DNA of 64,000 bases from Desulfosediminicola ganghwensis (GTDB lineage Bacteria > Desulfobacterota > Desulfobulbia > Desulfobulbales > Desulfocapsaceae). The stretch lies in NCBI RefSeq assembly GCF_005116675.2, contig NZ_CP050699.1, positions 3,992,001 to 4,056,000 of the forward strand. The letters run 5' to 3'. Made by a program: the position numbers and the translations under genes. The notes below the pieces were generated by a model, which was not told where the DNA came from, searched no databases, and worked only from the letters and a program-made list of their open reading frames with translations. Positions 8,980 to 18,503 of the stretch are shown here, piece after piece. The first letter of the stretch is position 1, and the number at the start of each line of letters is the position of its first letter.

Positions 8980-9159
8980 ATGGTACTGTTACGCACAACA
9001 ATAGCAACACTCTTTCTTGGCATCTGCTTCACCACCCTTACCGCCTGCGCCCCGGAAGTCGGAAGCGACAAATGGTGCAACCAGATGAAAGAAAAACCTA
9101 AAGGTGAATGGACATCCAATGAAGCAGCAGACTTTGCCAAGCACTGTATTTTCAAATAA
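8980..9159 (+). CDS. Small DUF3012-type lipoprotein, 59 aa
   Basis: The frame extends further upstream, but the AAGGAG at 8963-8968 points to the ATG at 8980. The product has a short basic start, a hydrophobic stretch (TTIATLFLGICFTTL) and a lipobox-like LTAC cysteine, then a mature part of about 36 residues with WCNQMKEKPKGEWTSNEAADFAKHCIF. The two cysteines and the KPKG-W-x-x-NEAADFAKHC pattern match the DUF3012 family of tiny lipoproteins, whose role is unknown. It is probably anchored to the periplasmic face of a membrane. Monocistronic. Confidence 0.85.
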   Translation: MVLLRTTIATLFLGICFTTLTACAPEVGSDKWCNQMKEKPKGEWTSNEAADFAKHCIFK

Positions 9160-9288
9160 AATCCCATATAACACCTGGCAAAGCGTATTCTCTTCCAGAT
9201 TTCTCTCTTCCTGTCAGTGGCCCTAGAGGTTAGGAAGAGTGAGCATTTCGCTTTTCTCTGACCTACCTTAACTGAACAGGTACAACCA

Positions 9289-9906
9289 ATGTTTATAACT
9301 CCTGAGTTTCTTGTTACCTCTCTGGTCGTTGTACTCATGCCGGGGACGGGTGTCATATATACCGTTTCCAACGGTCTTTTTCTCGGCTGGCGCGCTGCAA
9401 CTGCCGCAGCCGTTGGTTGCACATTCGGAATCGTCCCCCATCTGCTTGCCTCGGTCTTCGGGCTGTCCGCAATCCTGCACATGAGCTCCCTGGCTTTTCA
9501 ATGCATCAAGTACGCCGGAGCAATCTATCTGCTATACCTTGCCTGGTGCATGTGGAGGGAGACCGGTGGCATCAATTTCAAGAAGCCCGAGAAGGCCAAC
9601 GGCCTCTGTCAGATTGCGGTTCGCGGCACACTGATCAATATCCTGAACCCGAAACTTTCGATTTTCTTTCTTGCTTTTCTGCCGCTCTTTATCTCATCGG
9701 GGTCTGCAAACCCAACTCTGCATATGCTACTGCTCAGCGCAATCTTTATGCTGATGACCTTCGTTGTGTTTATTCTGTATGGTTTTTGCGCCCACGGTTT
9801 AAGAAGATATGTAACCGGCTCCGATCGCCTGTTGACTCTCATTCAGCGCTCTTTTGCAGCCACCTTTGCCGCTCTTGGTATCAAACTGGCCTTTACTGAG
9901 AGATAG
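9289..9906 (+). CDS. LysE/RhtB-family amino-acid exporter
   Basis: A 205-residue membrane protein with about six hydrophobic segments. The N-terminal signature VVLMPGTGVIYTVSNGLFLGWRAATAAAVG and the central NILNPKLSIFFLAFLPLF are characteristic of the LysE/RhtB superfamily, which exports amino acids such as homoserine, threonine or leucine. The substrate cannot be assigned. The conserved proline-glycine (PGTG, in place of the usual PGPD/N) is slightly altered. The gene ends at a strong bidirectional hairpin shared with the convergent PEP-CTERM gene. Confidence 0.9.
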   Translation: MFITPEFLVTSLVVVLMPGTGVIYTVSNGLFLGWRAATAAAVGCTFGIVPHLLASVFGLSAILHMSSLAFQCIKYAGAIYLLYLAWCMWRETGGINFKKPEKANGLCQIAVRGTLINILNPKLSIFFLAFLPLFISSGSANPTLHMLLLSAIFMLMTFVVFILYGFCAHGLRRYVTGSDRLLTLIQRSFAATFAALGIKLAFTER

Positions 9907-9924
9907 TTTTTACTTGAATACAAA

Positions 9925-9954
9925 AAAGCACAGTGTGTCCCCACACTGTGCTTT
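9925..9954. terminator. Bidirectional terminator between lysE-like and PEP-CTERM genes
   Basis: A perfect 13-bp inverted repeat, AAAGCACAGTGTG (9925-9937) with CACACTGTGCTTT (9942-9954), around a 4-base loop. The A/T ends can serve both convergent genes. Confidence 0.85.
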
Positions 9955-9988
9955 ATCATCTATGGTTGAAGCGTATCTTATTAATTAA

Positions 9989-10675
9989 TTACTGCTTCTT
10001 CCTCAATCGCAGACCAGAAAGACCAGCCAAGCCAGTGCCGAATAGAAGCATCGTCACTGGTTCGGGGATCGGTTCACCGCCTCCTTCATAATAACCGGCG
10101 GCAAAGCCGCTATCCGACCGCCTATAATCTGCAGTAAGGCTCTGCAGGTGTGCACCAAGCTGGAATGTACCAAGCCAATCATCATTACTCTCGGACTCTT
10201 TAGCATTCAGGAACAGATCCACATTCCAGAATCCTGATAATAAGGTTGCCTCGAAAGTAAGATCCTGACTATTAGTTACGTTAATTGCAGGATTAGAAGA
10301 ATCCGCCTCAAAGTCAAAATCGGCACCACCGGAGCCAGCAGCATTTGTTGCCGGGCTGGTCACCGACCAGGTTGACGGAACGAAATTGCTGAAACTCACA
10401 TCGCTAGCGTCAAGATTAAGATTAAAGTAAAATGCGTCAAGCTTCACATCCGGATGCATCGGTGAATTGATGTCTACAGTCCAGTAAGTCGTAGCTGAAG
10501 TGGTATCACCAGTTATGGATACATCCACGATAAGATTATCCGGATTGTTCGGACGTGGATCGCCTATCAGTTGTGACGTTATGGTAAAGGGGTCTGCCAC
10601 ACTTTGTGTAGCGAACAGCATTGCACCCGTGATAAAAACTGCGCAGGTTAATGTTTTCGAGAAATTCATTCTCAT
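9989..10675 (-). CDS. PEP-CTERM sorting-domain protein
   Basis: A secreted protein of about 228 residues. It has an N-terminal signal peptide (hydrophobic CAVFITGAMLFATQSVA, cleavage near ADP) and a C-terminal PEP-CTERM tripartite signal: PIPEPVTMLLFGTGLAG, then a hydrophobic stretch, then the basic tail LRLRKKQ. Such proteins are processed by an exosortase and usually end up in extracellular matrix or biofilm. The middle is Ser/Thr/Asn/Asp-rich with few charges and no recognised enzyme motif. A GGAGGT ribosome-binding site places the start at 10675 rather than 14 codons upstream. No exosortase gene is in the window. Confidence 0.87.
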   Translation of the reverse strand: MRMNFSKTLTCAVFITGAMLFATQSVADPFTITSQLIGDPRPNNPDNLIVDVSITGDTTSATTYWTVDINSPMHPDVKLDAFYFNLNLDASDVSFSNFVPSTWSVTSPATNAAGSGGADFDFEADSSNPAINVTNSQDLTFEATLLSGFWNVDLFLNAKESESNDDWLGTFQLGAHLQSLTADYRRSDSGFAAGYYEGGGEPIPEPVTMLLFGTGLAGLSGLRLRKKQ

Positions 10676-11450
10676 GGTAACCTCCATCACCTTTGAGTTT
10701 GGACGTAGTTTACACAATGGTTGGTAACCCGATTACGTAAAATATTAGCTAAAATGAACTGCGACAGCGTTACACACTTCCATAGAATACGGAAACAGGA
10801 AGTGAATTTAACTCACCCTGCAGCTGCTATGGCGAATGCCATATCAGAATCATATAGGTACTATAGCGTTGCGGTCAAGTTAGTGGCACCAAACAGTGCT
10901 TTATTTTTCGCACCTTCGGCAAATCTAAAACACATAATGAATTGCACATTTTTTCAATATATATTCAATATTTAACATTTTTAACAAACACTAAACCCTA
11001 ACAAACCCACCCATCCTATCCTTATAAAAACAGAGAGTGTTTGGTCCCCTCCCACTCACCCTTCCATAGATTTTTTTCTGACAAATAAAGCCGTTGTGTC
11101 TATGGGAGCAGTTGAATGAATATTAGATTCGTATTAATGGAGAAGGCCGGAACAAAATTTGTGAAAAAAACGTAAGGACGGACATCAACAGTCGGGGCGC
11201 TATCATGTCAGGCCCGTTTCTGTATCAACAGTTTTTCTGGAAGGAGTCGGGTTCGGTGTCCATGACAGATTGGCGCCTGTAACTCACCGGCCAACAGGAG
11301 CAAGACCGATCTACAGGCTGGCGATGCTCACTGCCAACCGGAAGAAGCAAGTGCAATCAGGCGCCCTGGGAGGGCAAAACCAAGTAGATACTTTGTGCAA
11401 AAGATTTTTTGCTTTTTTGATGAATACGCGATGAACAGAATTTTATGATT
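10676..11450. other. Intergenic region, about 775 bp, with a GC-richer island
   Basis: No convincing gene. The left 400 bp are A+T-rich. The segment 11180-11385 is noticeably more GC-rich and contains several potential stems, but I cannot match it to a known RNA family or transposon end. Confidence 0.4.
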
Positions 11451-12209
11451 TCACATGGGAAATCTCTTACGATAGGCCTGAAGTGATTCACCATCCAATT
11501 GATGGGTGGTTACTGCCTGATCCCTGCCACACTCATGCAATACTTCTCCCTCCGGATCAACCAGCACTGATCCACCGGCGTAGCAGAGCCTGTTCCCATC
11601 CCTGCCTATCCTGTTCACACCCGCTACATAAATTTGGTTTTCAATCGCCCTGGCCAACAGCAATGAAAACCAGTGATTCTGCCTGGAGTCCGGCCAGTTA
11701 GCAACATATATACCCAGATCATATGTACCTTTTCTCCTGCTACTCCACTCAGGAAAACGAAGATCGAAGCAGATAAATGGGCGAATGCGCCACCCCTTGA
11801 GATGTACCGTGAGGAGTGCTTCCCCCCCCGAATATACAGAATCTTCCCCGGCAAAGCTGAACAAATTATTTTTATCGTAATGATAAAGCTCACCATCTGG
11901 CGTCGCCCAGAGAAGACGGTTATACAACTTACCATCATCACGAATGATACAGCTTCCTGTTATTGCGGCACCTGTGACGGAGGCCATTTTCGTCAGCCAG
12001 TGAGCTGTGGTTCCCTCACTGGTGTTATCCATCACCTCCGCTAATTGCTCACCGGCAAGGGTAAAACCGGTGGTAAACATCTCAGGCAGGATAATCAGGT
12101 CTGTCTGACCAGCCAACTGAGTCAATTGTGGCGTCAAAACTTCTCTATTTGCGGTCGGATTTTCCCAGATAATATCTGATTGAACCAGTGTCACTCGCAG
12201 ATCTTGCAT
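11451..12209 (-). CDS. Carbon-nitrogen hydrolase, omega-amidase (YafV) type
   Basis: About 252 residues of the nitrilase superfamily. The Glu-Lys-Cys triad is visible as E43 in LPEMF, K113 in YDKNNLF and C147 in FICFDLRFPEW. The FSFAGE sequence after the lysine and the short length match the YafV/Nit2 omega-amidase group, which hydrolyses alpha-ketoglutaramate or alpha-ketosuccinamate to the dicarboxylic keto acid. The ATG at 12209 has a GGAG six bases upstream; a GTG four codons earlier is less likely. It lies 26 bp downstream of the channel gene on the same strand and is probably co-transcribed with it. Confidence 0.87.
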   Translation of the reverse strand: MQDLRVTLVQSDIIWENPTANREVLTPQLTQLAGQTDLIILPEMFTTGFTLAGEQLAEVMDNTSEGTTAHWLTKMASVTGAAITGSCIIRDDGKLYNRLLWATPDGELYHYDKNNLFSFAGEDSVYSGGEALLTVHLKGWRIRPFICFDLRFPEWSSRRKGTYDLGIYVANWPDSRQNHWFSLLLARAIENQIYVAGVNRIGRDGNRLCYAGGSVLVDPEGEVLHECGRDQAVTTHQLDGESLQAYRKRFPM

Positions 12210-12235
12210 ATTACACTCCACAAAATTATGCCGAA

Positions 12236-13345
12236 CTATTCGGATTCGCTCAGAATAAGTGTTACCCAGTCGACATCCGGCCTGTGCTGGGCGATAACGA
12301 AGAGATGATCATTAGGATACACTTCAAGGTTTTCTCCTGGATTCATGACGATAGAACCATCTTCGTCACGTTTTATACCCACCAGCAGGGCATGGGCGTC
12401 TGTGGAACGCAGCATTTGCCGTACGTAAGGAACCGGGATGCTTTTATCAAGCCCTGGCCAGGCCTTAATCGAGAAGAAGGTATCACCAGACGAACTATCG
12501 ATCAGTAGCCGCATCACCTCAGATAGATCCGGATTCGATATCTCCCTGGCCAGCATCAGGTCATTAAGGCGGGTAATGACTTTAATACGATTATATTGTT
12601 TGCCATCGATCAGGCGATGGGCAATCCTTGCCTTGTTGATCCTGTCTATATGACGGATATTGGCACGGTCCCGAATATAGACCGTGGTAAATGCCTGCCT
12701 GTTCAACTCATCCACGGCAAGGGTCGTTAAAATCGTCTCCTCGTCGGTATACCCGTAGATGATGACGAAATCGGCATCTGCAATACAGGCTCTGGTCATC
12801 ACATCTTCACTGCCTATACTGCCTCGTACATACTCTACCTCATCACCGAAAGGGTTCTCCTCATAGACGTCTGTGCAGACAACCAGATCAGTACGACAAT
12901 AAAACGGATCGTTGCGAATCTCCTTGATCAAAGTGGTAACTTTTTGTATTGCGCCACCGCCAAGGATAACAATGTGATTCTTCAAATTCAGCTGTTTGAG
13001 TCCTCGCACGCGTATTTTCCTCCGTTCTATAAGCTTATCTGCACCGGCGCCAATAGCTGTAGCCATCAGCCCAATACCGAAAATCATATCGAAAATTGCA
13101 ATGATCTGACCTGGCACACTCTGGGGTACCACATCACCATAGCCCACTGTGGTAGCGGTCACAAAAAACCACCAGGTACCTTTCCAGAGGGTTTTGGCAA
13201 GGGTCTCCTGGGCGAAAGTCTGATAATCAAATACAAGCAACAGACCCGCCGACATCGTATGCATAAATAGCAGCACGATGATTATGGTGAACCAGTCATA
13301 TTTCTTGTAAAGATGACGGATTTTCTTAATCACCAACAGATACAT
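12236..13345 (-). CDS. Potassium channel with RCK (TrkA-N) domain
   Basis: A 369-residue ion channel subunit. Residues about 15-100 form two membrane helices around a pore loop with the selectivity filter TTVGYGDVVP. An RCK/TrkA-N Rossmann domain follows, beginning NHIVILGGGAIQKV. A TrkA-C-like domain makes up the C-terminal 90 residues. The architecture is that of MthK/Kch-type channels gated by a nucleotide or ion bound to the RCK ring. The first glycine-rich loop reads GGGAIQ, a divergent form of the usual G-x-G-x-x-G, so nucleotide binding may differ. Confidence 0.9.
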   Translation of the reverse strand: MYLLVIKKIRHLYKKYDWFTIIIVLLFMHTMSAGLLLVFDYQTFAQETLAKTLWKGTWWFFVTATTVGYGDVVPQSVPGQIIAIFDMIFGIGLMATAIGAGADKLIERRKIRVRGLKQLNLKNHIVILGGGAIQKVTTLIKEIRNDPFYCRTDLVVCTDVYEENPFGDEVEYVRGSIGSEDVMTRACIADADFVIIYGYTDEETILTTLAVDELNRQAFTTVYIRDRANIRHIDRINKARIAHRLIDGKQYNRIKVITRLNDLMLAREISNPDLSEVMRLLIDSSSGDTFFSIKAWPGLDKSIPVPYVRQMLRSTDAHALLVGIKRDEDGSIVMNPGENLEVYPNDHLFVIAQHRPDVDWVTLILSESE

Positions 13346-13592
13346 AGAGTTACCGTGTACTTGAGAGTTGCATTATGCTGCGACTAACAGCAACCAACTG
13401 CCTGAATTCATCAAAATTTTGTAAAGGCTGCTATTTTAACGAATTTTTGGATATTGGTCTTGGAAATTTTTTGATATTTTCGGGTTGTTGAGTGAGGGGT
13501 GGTTTTGCTCGCAGGGGGGGCAGGTAGAAACAGCTTAGACAGCTCTACATCTACACATGGTCAGGCACGTGTAGGGAAAAGAGGATAGTAAC

Positions 13593-13633
13593 AACCTGCC
13601 ACAGTCTCTTCCGGTGAGCGACTGCGGCAGGTT
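13593..13633 (-). terminator. Hairpin downstream of the nitroreductase gene
   Basis: Fourteen-base arms (AACCTGCCACAGTC at 13593-13606; GACTGCGGCAGGTT at 13620-13633) with one mismatch. It sits 20 bp after the nitroreductase stop. The longer T-run is on the plus-strand side, so orientation is uncertain. Confidence 0.65.
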
Positions 13634-13654
13634 AGGTTGTTTTTTTAGTATTGC

Positions 13655-14287
13655 TCACTTGAATGAAACGACAATTTCATCTCTGGTCTTACGCCATTTA
13701 GCCGGATGGAGTTCAAGGCCCGGCTTTTTGTAGCCCACAGCGAGCAGCATTGGAACCCAGAAATTATCGGGAATGTTAAACTCCTTACGAACAGCTTCAT
13801 GGTCAAATCCATCCATAGGATGAGATTCCAATCCCAGGCTGGTTGCAGCATACATAAGACTCATTCCGAAAAAGCCTGCGTTTTTGGCTGCAAACGCCAG
13901 ATTGGCGTCTGAATTCCAGTTATAAAGAGATTTAGCGGCATTCAGAAACCAGTCTCGTTGCTCAGGTTGCATGGAGCCTGAGTCAAGCATCTGCTGCCAG
14001 TTTTTTTCAACTGTCGGATGCCCTTCCTGCCAGCCATTCTTATCTGCCAGCAAAATAAGGTTCACAGGAGCCTCCACAACTTTGGGCTGATCCCACGCGA
14101 GTGCTTTCAAGGCCTCTTTCTCGGCATGTTCCCGTACCACAATCAGATTCCATGGTTGCAGATTGAAACTGGATGGCGACTTAGCTGCCAACTCTATCAT
14201 CTCATCAAGCACTTCACCTGATACATCTCTATCTGGATCAAAAAAATTGATTGCGCGTCTCTGTTCAACGATATCTCGAAAGCTCAT
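13655..14287 (-). CDS. Nitroreductase-family FMN oxidoreductase
   Basis: A 210-residue flavoprotein of the NfsB/YdjA type. Recognisable elements are the N-terminal RRAINFFDPDRDVS (the FMN-binding RRS/RRA motif), SPSSFNLQPWNLIVV, and LGLESHPMDGFDHEAVRKEF with VPMLLAVGYK near the C-terminus. Such enzymes use NAD(P)H to reduce nitro compounds, quinones or related electrophiles; the physiological substrate is unknown. A GGAG ribosome-binding site precedes the ATG. It is monocistronic, with a hairpin right after the stop. Confidence 0.92.
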   Translation of the reverse strand: MSFRDIVEQRRAINFFDPDRDVSGEVLDEMIELAAKSPSSFNLQPWNLIVVREHAEKEALKALAWDQPKVVEAPVNLILLADKNGWQEGHPTVEKNWQQMLDSGSMQPEQRDWFLNAAKSLYNWNSDANLAFAAKNAGFFGMSLMYAATSLGLESHPMDGFDHEAVRKEFNIPDNFWVPMLLAVGYKKPGLELHPAKWRKTRDEIVVSFK

Positions 14288-14673
14288 ATTGTCTCCTGTC
14301 CATATGATTGCATGCCAGTTTGGCTTTTAAAAGATTACAACAGCTTCTCACTTTCCCGCTATCAGGTTGAGCGAGAAAGGATTCGTTCAACTCCTAAATG
14401 GTTTAATATCAAACTATATCACATCTAATCAGTGTCAATGGGTTCAAGGTCATTATTTGATAATTATTCCCAGCTACATAAATACCTTTACGACCTATGC
14501 CCTTCAAGTATCGCAGACTTCATCTCTTCATAAAAGGATATTACATTGTGAAATATTTTAAAGATGAACAGAAGGACCTCTACCCCTTTACTTTAACTGG
14601 TAAATTGACCAGGCCCTGAGTATAGTAAGCGCAGGCTCATTATTTTTTCTCTTGTACTTCACCCGGGTTTGCT
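14288..14673. other. Intergenic region, 386 bp, divergent
   Basis: A+T-rich spacer between the nitroreductase (minus) and AspT-like transporter (plus) genes. No gene, repeat or RNA element recognised. Confidence 0.5.
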
Positions 14674-16272
14674 GTGGAACTTTTACATAATCATATTTTC
14701 CTTCTGCTGCTGATAACTATTATCGGTACGGCATTCGGCAAGCTTCGCCTGAAATCCTTTTCTCTTGGCTCTTCAGGAATTATCTTTATAGCTCTTTTTT
14801 TCGGTCATTTCGGTTACACGCTGCCCACCGATTTTCAAACCCTCGGTCTCGTCCTGTTTATCTATTCCATCGGTCTTCAGGCCGGCCCTGGCTTTATCAC
14901 CACCCTTCGAAGCAGGGGGCTGCATCTTTCCCTTGGTGCTTTCGCAATCATTGGCATCGGCTTTGCCACTACCCTGGTCATGGCATGGGTCTATGGTTTT
15001 GGTCCCGATATCAGCGCCGGCATCTTTGCCGGTGCGCTCACTTCCACCCCCGGTCTGGCAGTTGCTGTTGAAATGGCAGGTGATACCAGCGCTGCAGCCA
15101 GCTATGGCCTGACATATTTCTTCGGTGTCACCGGTGTTATCCTTTTTGTGCAGCTTATTCCCAGGATTCTGAAGGTTGACGTTGAAAAAGAAGAGATTTA
15201 CCTGAATGAAGAGGTGGCCAGTTCCCGGGAGCCGCTGAAAATGCAACATGTCGAGCTCACCAACCCCAACATTTTAAACCAGAAGGTTAAGGATTTACGG
15301 TTGGGGAGCCTGGCGCCCGTGGTCATTACCCGTCTGCTGCGGCTTGGTGCAGATCAACCCATTCTGGTCAGCGGCGAGACAGTGCTGCATGAAGGTGACC
15401 ATATCCGCATTGTTGGCCGTCCCGCCGACCTGAAAAAGATACTCCCCCTGCTGGGCTGCCTGATAGACAAAGAAATCCAGTTCGACAGGGCACTCAGCAA
15501 AAAGTCGATCATCGTTTCAAGAAAAGAAGTGGCAGGCATGACCTTAAACCAGCTTAACTGCCGGGAGGTTTTCAATGTGCAGACCACAGGAGTCACCCGG
15601 AACGGATTTGACCTGCCCGCGACCCCGAATCTCCGCCTGCAGATGGGAGACATCGTCCACGCGGTTGGTCAACGGAGCGCGCTCAGGAATATCATCAAGA
15701 TTTTTGGTAACAACACCAAGGAACTCTACAGCATAAACCTGCTGCCGATCTTTATCGGCCTGCTCATTGGCTTTCTTATCGGCCAGCTTCCTCTGTATCT
15801 GCCCTATGCTGGTACTTTTACCCTCGGCACCACAGGTGGCGTGCTGGTCTCTGGAATAATTCTCAGCAATATCTATAAGACAGGTCCATTTGTCTGGGAA
15901 ATTCCCAGCACTGCCAACAGCTTCATCAGAGCCCTGGGTTTGACCCTGTTTATGGCCACAGTTGGCACCAGAACAGGTGAATCTATTGTTGCGACTGTAA
16001 GTGAACAGGGAATAGACCTCTTTATAGCCGGTGCAGTTGTTACCCTCGTGCCTCTTATCTCTTCAATCTTTATCTGCAAGTATTTGCTGAAGATTCCCTT
16101 TCTGCGGATGCTCGGTGTAATAACAGGCTCCATGACCAGTACCCCTGGCCTTGCCGCTGTGAGCGAATTATCAAAGACCCACTATGCCTCTTCCGCCTAC
16201 GCCACCGTCTATCCTGTCGCCTTGATCGCTATGATTTTGTTTACCAAACTGCTGGTCTTGATCTTGAGTTAG
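14674..16272 (+). CDS. AspT/YidE/YbjL-type transporter with TrkA-C domains
   Basis: A 532-residue membrane protein built as a duplication. About five hydrophobic segments (residues 5-175) carry the family motif GALTSTPGLAVAVEMAG. A cytoplasmic part follows with two TrkA-C-like domains (about residues 195-350), and then a second membrane half with the repeated motif GSMTSTPGLAAVSEL. This is the aspartate:alanine exchanger (AAEx) family; both TSTPGL motifs are intact. The substrate here is not known, but organic or amino-acid anions are typical. Translation starts at a GTG. Confidence 0.9.
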   Translation: MELLHNHIFLLLLITIIGTAFGKLRLKSFSLGSSGIIFIALFFGHFGYTLPTDFQTLGLVLFIYSIGLQAGPGFITTLRSRGLHLSLGAFAIIGIGFATTLVMAWVYGFGPDISAGIFAGALTSTPGLAVAVEMAGDTSAAASYGLTYFFGVTGVILFVQLIPRILKVDVEKEEIYLNEEVASSREPLKMQHVELTNPNILNQKVKDLRLGSLAPVVITRLLRLGADQPILVSGETVLHEGDHIRIVGRPADLKKILPLLGCLIDKEIQFDRALSKKSIIVSRKEVAGMTLNQLNCREVFNVQTTGVTRNGFDLPATPNLRLQMGDIVHAVGQRSALRNIIKIFGNNTKELYSINLLPIFIGLLIGFLIGQLPLYLPYAGTFTLGTTGGVLVSGIILSNIYKTGPFVWEIPSTANSFIRALGLTLFMATVGTRTGESIVATVSEQGIDLFIAGAVVTLVPLISSIFICKYLLKIPFLRMLGVITGSMTSTPGLAAVSELSKTHYASSAYATVYPVALIAMILFTKLLVLILS

Positions 16273-16638
16273 TGACAAGAACCTGCTTAAAGCCAATCAG
16301 TTCTTAAGCAACTTCTTCTCACTGAATTATCATAGTTTGTTATATCTCCCGCACATTTGTTACCATCTCAAAAAAGAGCGCAAATTGAAATTCGTAGAGG
16401 CGGGGTTCAAATCGGTAGGTGCTAAAATAGCAACAGGAACTACCGAACTCTGCTATTAGCAGGTTCACTATGACGACTCAATAATTTTAGATATCTCTTA
16501 CGGTGGGCCACCACAAGTGTACACCTAAGCCATCAACAGTGCCGCAACAACGGAACTTGAGGGCGCTGGCAAATAGTGAAGTCATCAACTACCCTGAAAG
16601 AAAGTTCAGCCTTTAATCTCAACTATCGGGGTAACAAT
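16273..16638. other. Intergenic leader region, 366 bp
   Basis: Spacer before the PLP enzyme. It contains a TGCTTAA/TTAAGCA inverted repeat (16289-16312) and the nested hairpin listed next. No gene is seen. Confidence 0.5.
16412..16446 (+). promoter_or_regulatory. Nested hairpin in the leader of the PLP enzyme gene
   Basis: An outer 7-bp stem, TCGGTAG (16412-16418) with CTACCGA (16440-16446), encloses a small GCTA/TAGC stem (16421-16431). It lies about 190 bp before the start codon. It does not match a SAM-I, SAM-II or T-box pattern that I know, so its meaning is open. Confidence 0.35.
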
Positions 16639-17934
16639 ATGGCTGCCAAAAGTTCATTCCGTCGCACTCATCTCGGTAAAAGAAAGCTCTCTCCGACAAC
16701 CCAGATGACCGCTTATGGTTACAATCCTCTCTTTTCGGAAGGATCAGTAAAACCGCCCGTTTTTCTTACCTCAACCTTTACCTTTCAATCAGCTGAAGAA
16801 GGCGCCGAGTTTTTTGATGAGGTAGCAGGCAGAAAACCAGTCGATCAGGACCGCGGTGCAGGTGGACTGGTCTACAGTCGCTTTAATCACCCGAACTGTG
16901 AAATAGTTGAAGACAGGTTGGCTATTCTTGATGGAACTGAATCTGCGCTCATCACTTCTTCTGGTATGGCGGCAATAAGCAGTCTCTTTCTCACCTTTGC
17001 CAGACCGGGTGACAGCATCGTTCATTACAGCCCTCTTTACGGTGGCACAGAGACTTTACTCTCCAATTATTTCAATAGTTGGGGGGTAACTCCCATGGCC
17101 TTTTTCGACGGCCTTGCTGATGCTCCGCTGACAGAATCCCTCACCAAAGCATATGCAAAGGGACCGGTAAAAATTGTTTATCTCGAAACACCTGCAAATC
17201 CGACCAATAGTATGATCGACCTCGCCATGTGCCGACAGGTCGTGGACAAATGGAGCCAATCACGCGGAATCGCATCCCCTCTTATTGTTTGCGACAACAC
17301 CCTGCTTGGACCAGTCTTTCAAAAACCTCATGACTTCGGCATAGATCTCTGTATCTATTCATTAACCAAATATATCGGTGGTCACAGCGACCTTATCGCA
17401 GGTGCAATTACCGGCAAAAAAGCGTTATTGCACAAACTGCGCTTAACCAGAAGCAGCTTTGGTTTTCAGCTTGACCCACACTCCTCATGGATGCTGACAC
17501 GATCTCTGGAGACCGTCTTTTTGCGAATGGAGCGTGCTGCGAAATCAGGAGTTAAGGTTGCGGAATGGCTGGCCGGCAACAAGCTTCTGCCGTGCAAACT
17601 GCTACACCCGCATTTTCTCGATGACCAGACCAAAAACGTATACGAACGCCAGTGCACAGGACCCGGCTCCACCTTCTCGTTCGTGGTTGAAGAAAATCGC
17701 CAGCTTGCTTTTAAAATTCTCAATGAGCTACAACTGTTTCAACTGGCGGTAAGCCTTGGCGGTACCGAGTCGCTGGTTTGTCACCCGGCCTCGACCACCC
17801 ATTCAGGTGTACCAGTCGATATCAGGGAAAAAGTTGGGATAAGTGAGGGGATGATCAGGCTCTCGGTGGGGTTGGAAGATCCGGACGACCTTATTGAAGA
17901 CCTTCGGCAGGCATTCGCTCAAGCCAGGAAATGA
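16639..17934 (+). CDS. Cys/Met metabolism PLP-dependent enzyme (cystathionine gamma-synthase / methionine gamma-lyase family)
   Basis: About 431 residues of the trans-sulfuration fold-type I family. Visible elements are VYSRFNHPNCEIVEDRLAILDG, SSGMAAISSL and YGGTETLL, the loop YLETPANPTNSMID, VCDNTLLGP, and the PLP-lysine motif YSLTKYIGGHSD. A short extra loop between EGAEFF and GLVYSR (about 20 residues) marks a subgroup. Reaction specificity (cystathionine synthesis, lysis, or sulfhydrylation) cannot be read reliably from sequence. The frame is open 21 codons further upstream, but the GGGG at 16628 favours the ATG at 16639. Confidence 0.88.
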   Translation: MAAKSSFRRTHLGKRKLSPTTQMTAYGYNPLFSEGSVKPPVFLTSTFTFQSAEEGAEFFDEVAGRKPVDQDRGAGGLVYSRFNHPNCEIVEDRLAILDGTESALITSSGMAAISSLFLTFARPGDSIVHYSPLYGGTETLLSNYFNSWGVTPMAFFDGLADAPLTESLTKAYAKGPVKIVYLETPANPTNSMIDLAMCRQVVDKWSQSRGIASPLIVCDNTLLGPVFQKPHDFGIDLCIYSLTKYIGGHSDLIAGAITGKKALLHKLRLTRSSFGFQLDPHSSWMLTRSLETVFLRMERAAKSGVKVAEWLAGNKLLPCKLLHPHFLDDQTKNVYERQCTGPGSTFSFVVEENRQLAFKILNELQLFQLAVSLGGTESLVCHPASTTHSGVPVDIREKVGISEGMIRLSVGLEDPDDLIEDLRQAFAQARK

Positions 17935-18503
17935 TAGCATTATCTGCGCACCGTGGTTGTACCCCATAGACTACTGGAATTTCCTACCCAAACCTTCGAA
18001 TCTGACAGTTCTGAATTTTTTTTTCGTGTTTTCTGAACAATTTAATTCTTCAGAGTACAGAAAGATAATGCCCTGCAGTCGACCAGACTGCCTAACACAT
18101 TCACAACCATGCTTTAAAGTATTCCAGCCTAAAATAAACAGAATAGGTTTATCAATAGTTGCGCTCTGGCAGTCCTTGAATTCACAACAAAACATGCTGC
18201 AATTATTGATAAACCTTGAGAACTGAACTGCGGGGGAGTTGTGGCCGGAAACGTTATGCTATGGGGATTAATTGCGGTTCCTGATTACTGTTTATCGGTC
18301 GTGGTGCAATATTGAGAAGCGGGTCTTTCGAGCATAGCCGGCGAAACTGGTCTTTGATGACGCTGGCTATGCGACAAAATGTATATTTTTTCATGGCACC
18401 CACGTATTTGCTCGCAATTTTCACCTGTGCAAGACGCAGCTATCCTGTTGAATCCAACATCGGTATATCTGGAAATTAGATAAATCCTGATACAGAAACC
18501 TGA
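17935..18503. other. Intergenic region, 569 bp, left flank of the IS91-type element
   Basis: No gene with support. The element's left end probably lies within it, but IS91-type termini lack long inverted repeats and I cannot fix the boundary. Confidence 0.4.

Noticed and set aside
10721-10975. 84-codon frame upstream of the first PEP-CTERM gene
   Set aside because: A+T-rich, no ribosome-binding site, and overlapping the expected promoter region of the minus-strand gene.
16405-16415. GGTTCAAATC, resembling a tRNA T-loop
   Set aside because: The following bases do not pair with the preceding GGCGG, and no cloverleaf, anticodon arm or CCA end could be formed around it.
17894-18226. 110-codon frame overlapping the end of the PLP enzyme gene
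   Set aside because: It begins within the real gene in another frame and the product looks like translated non-coding DNA.
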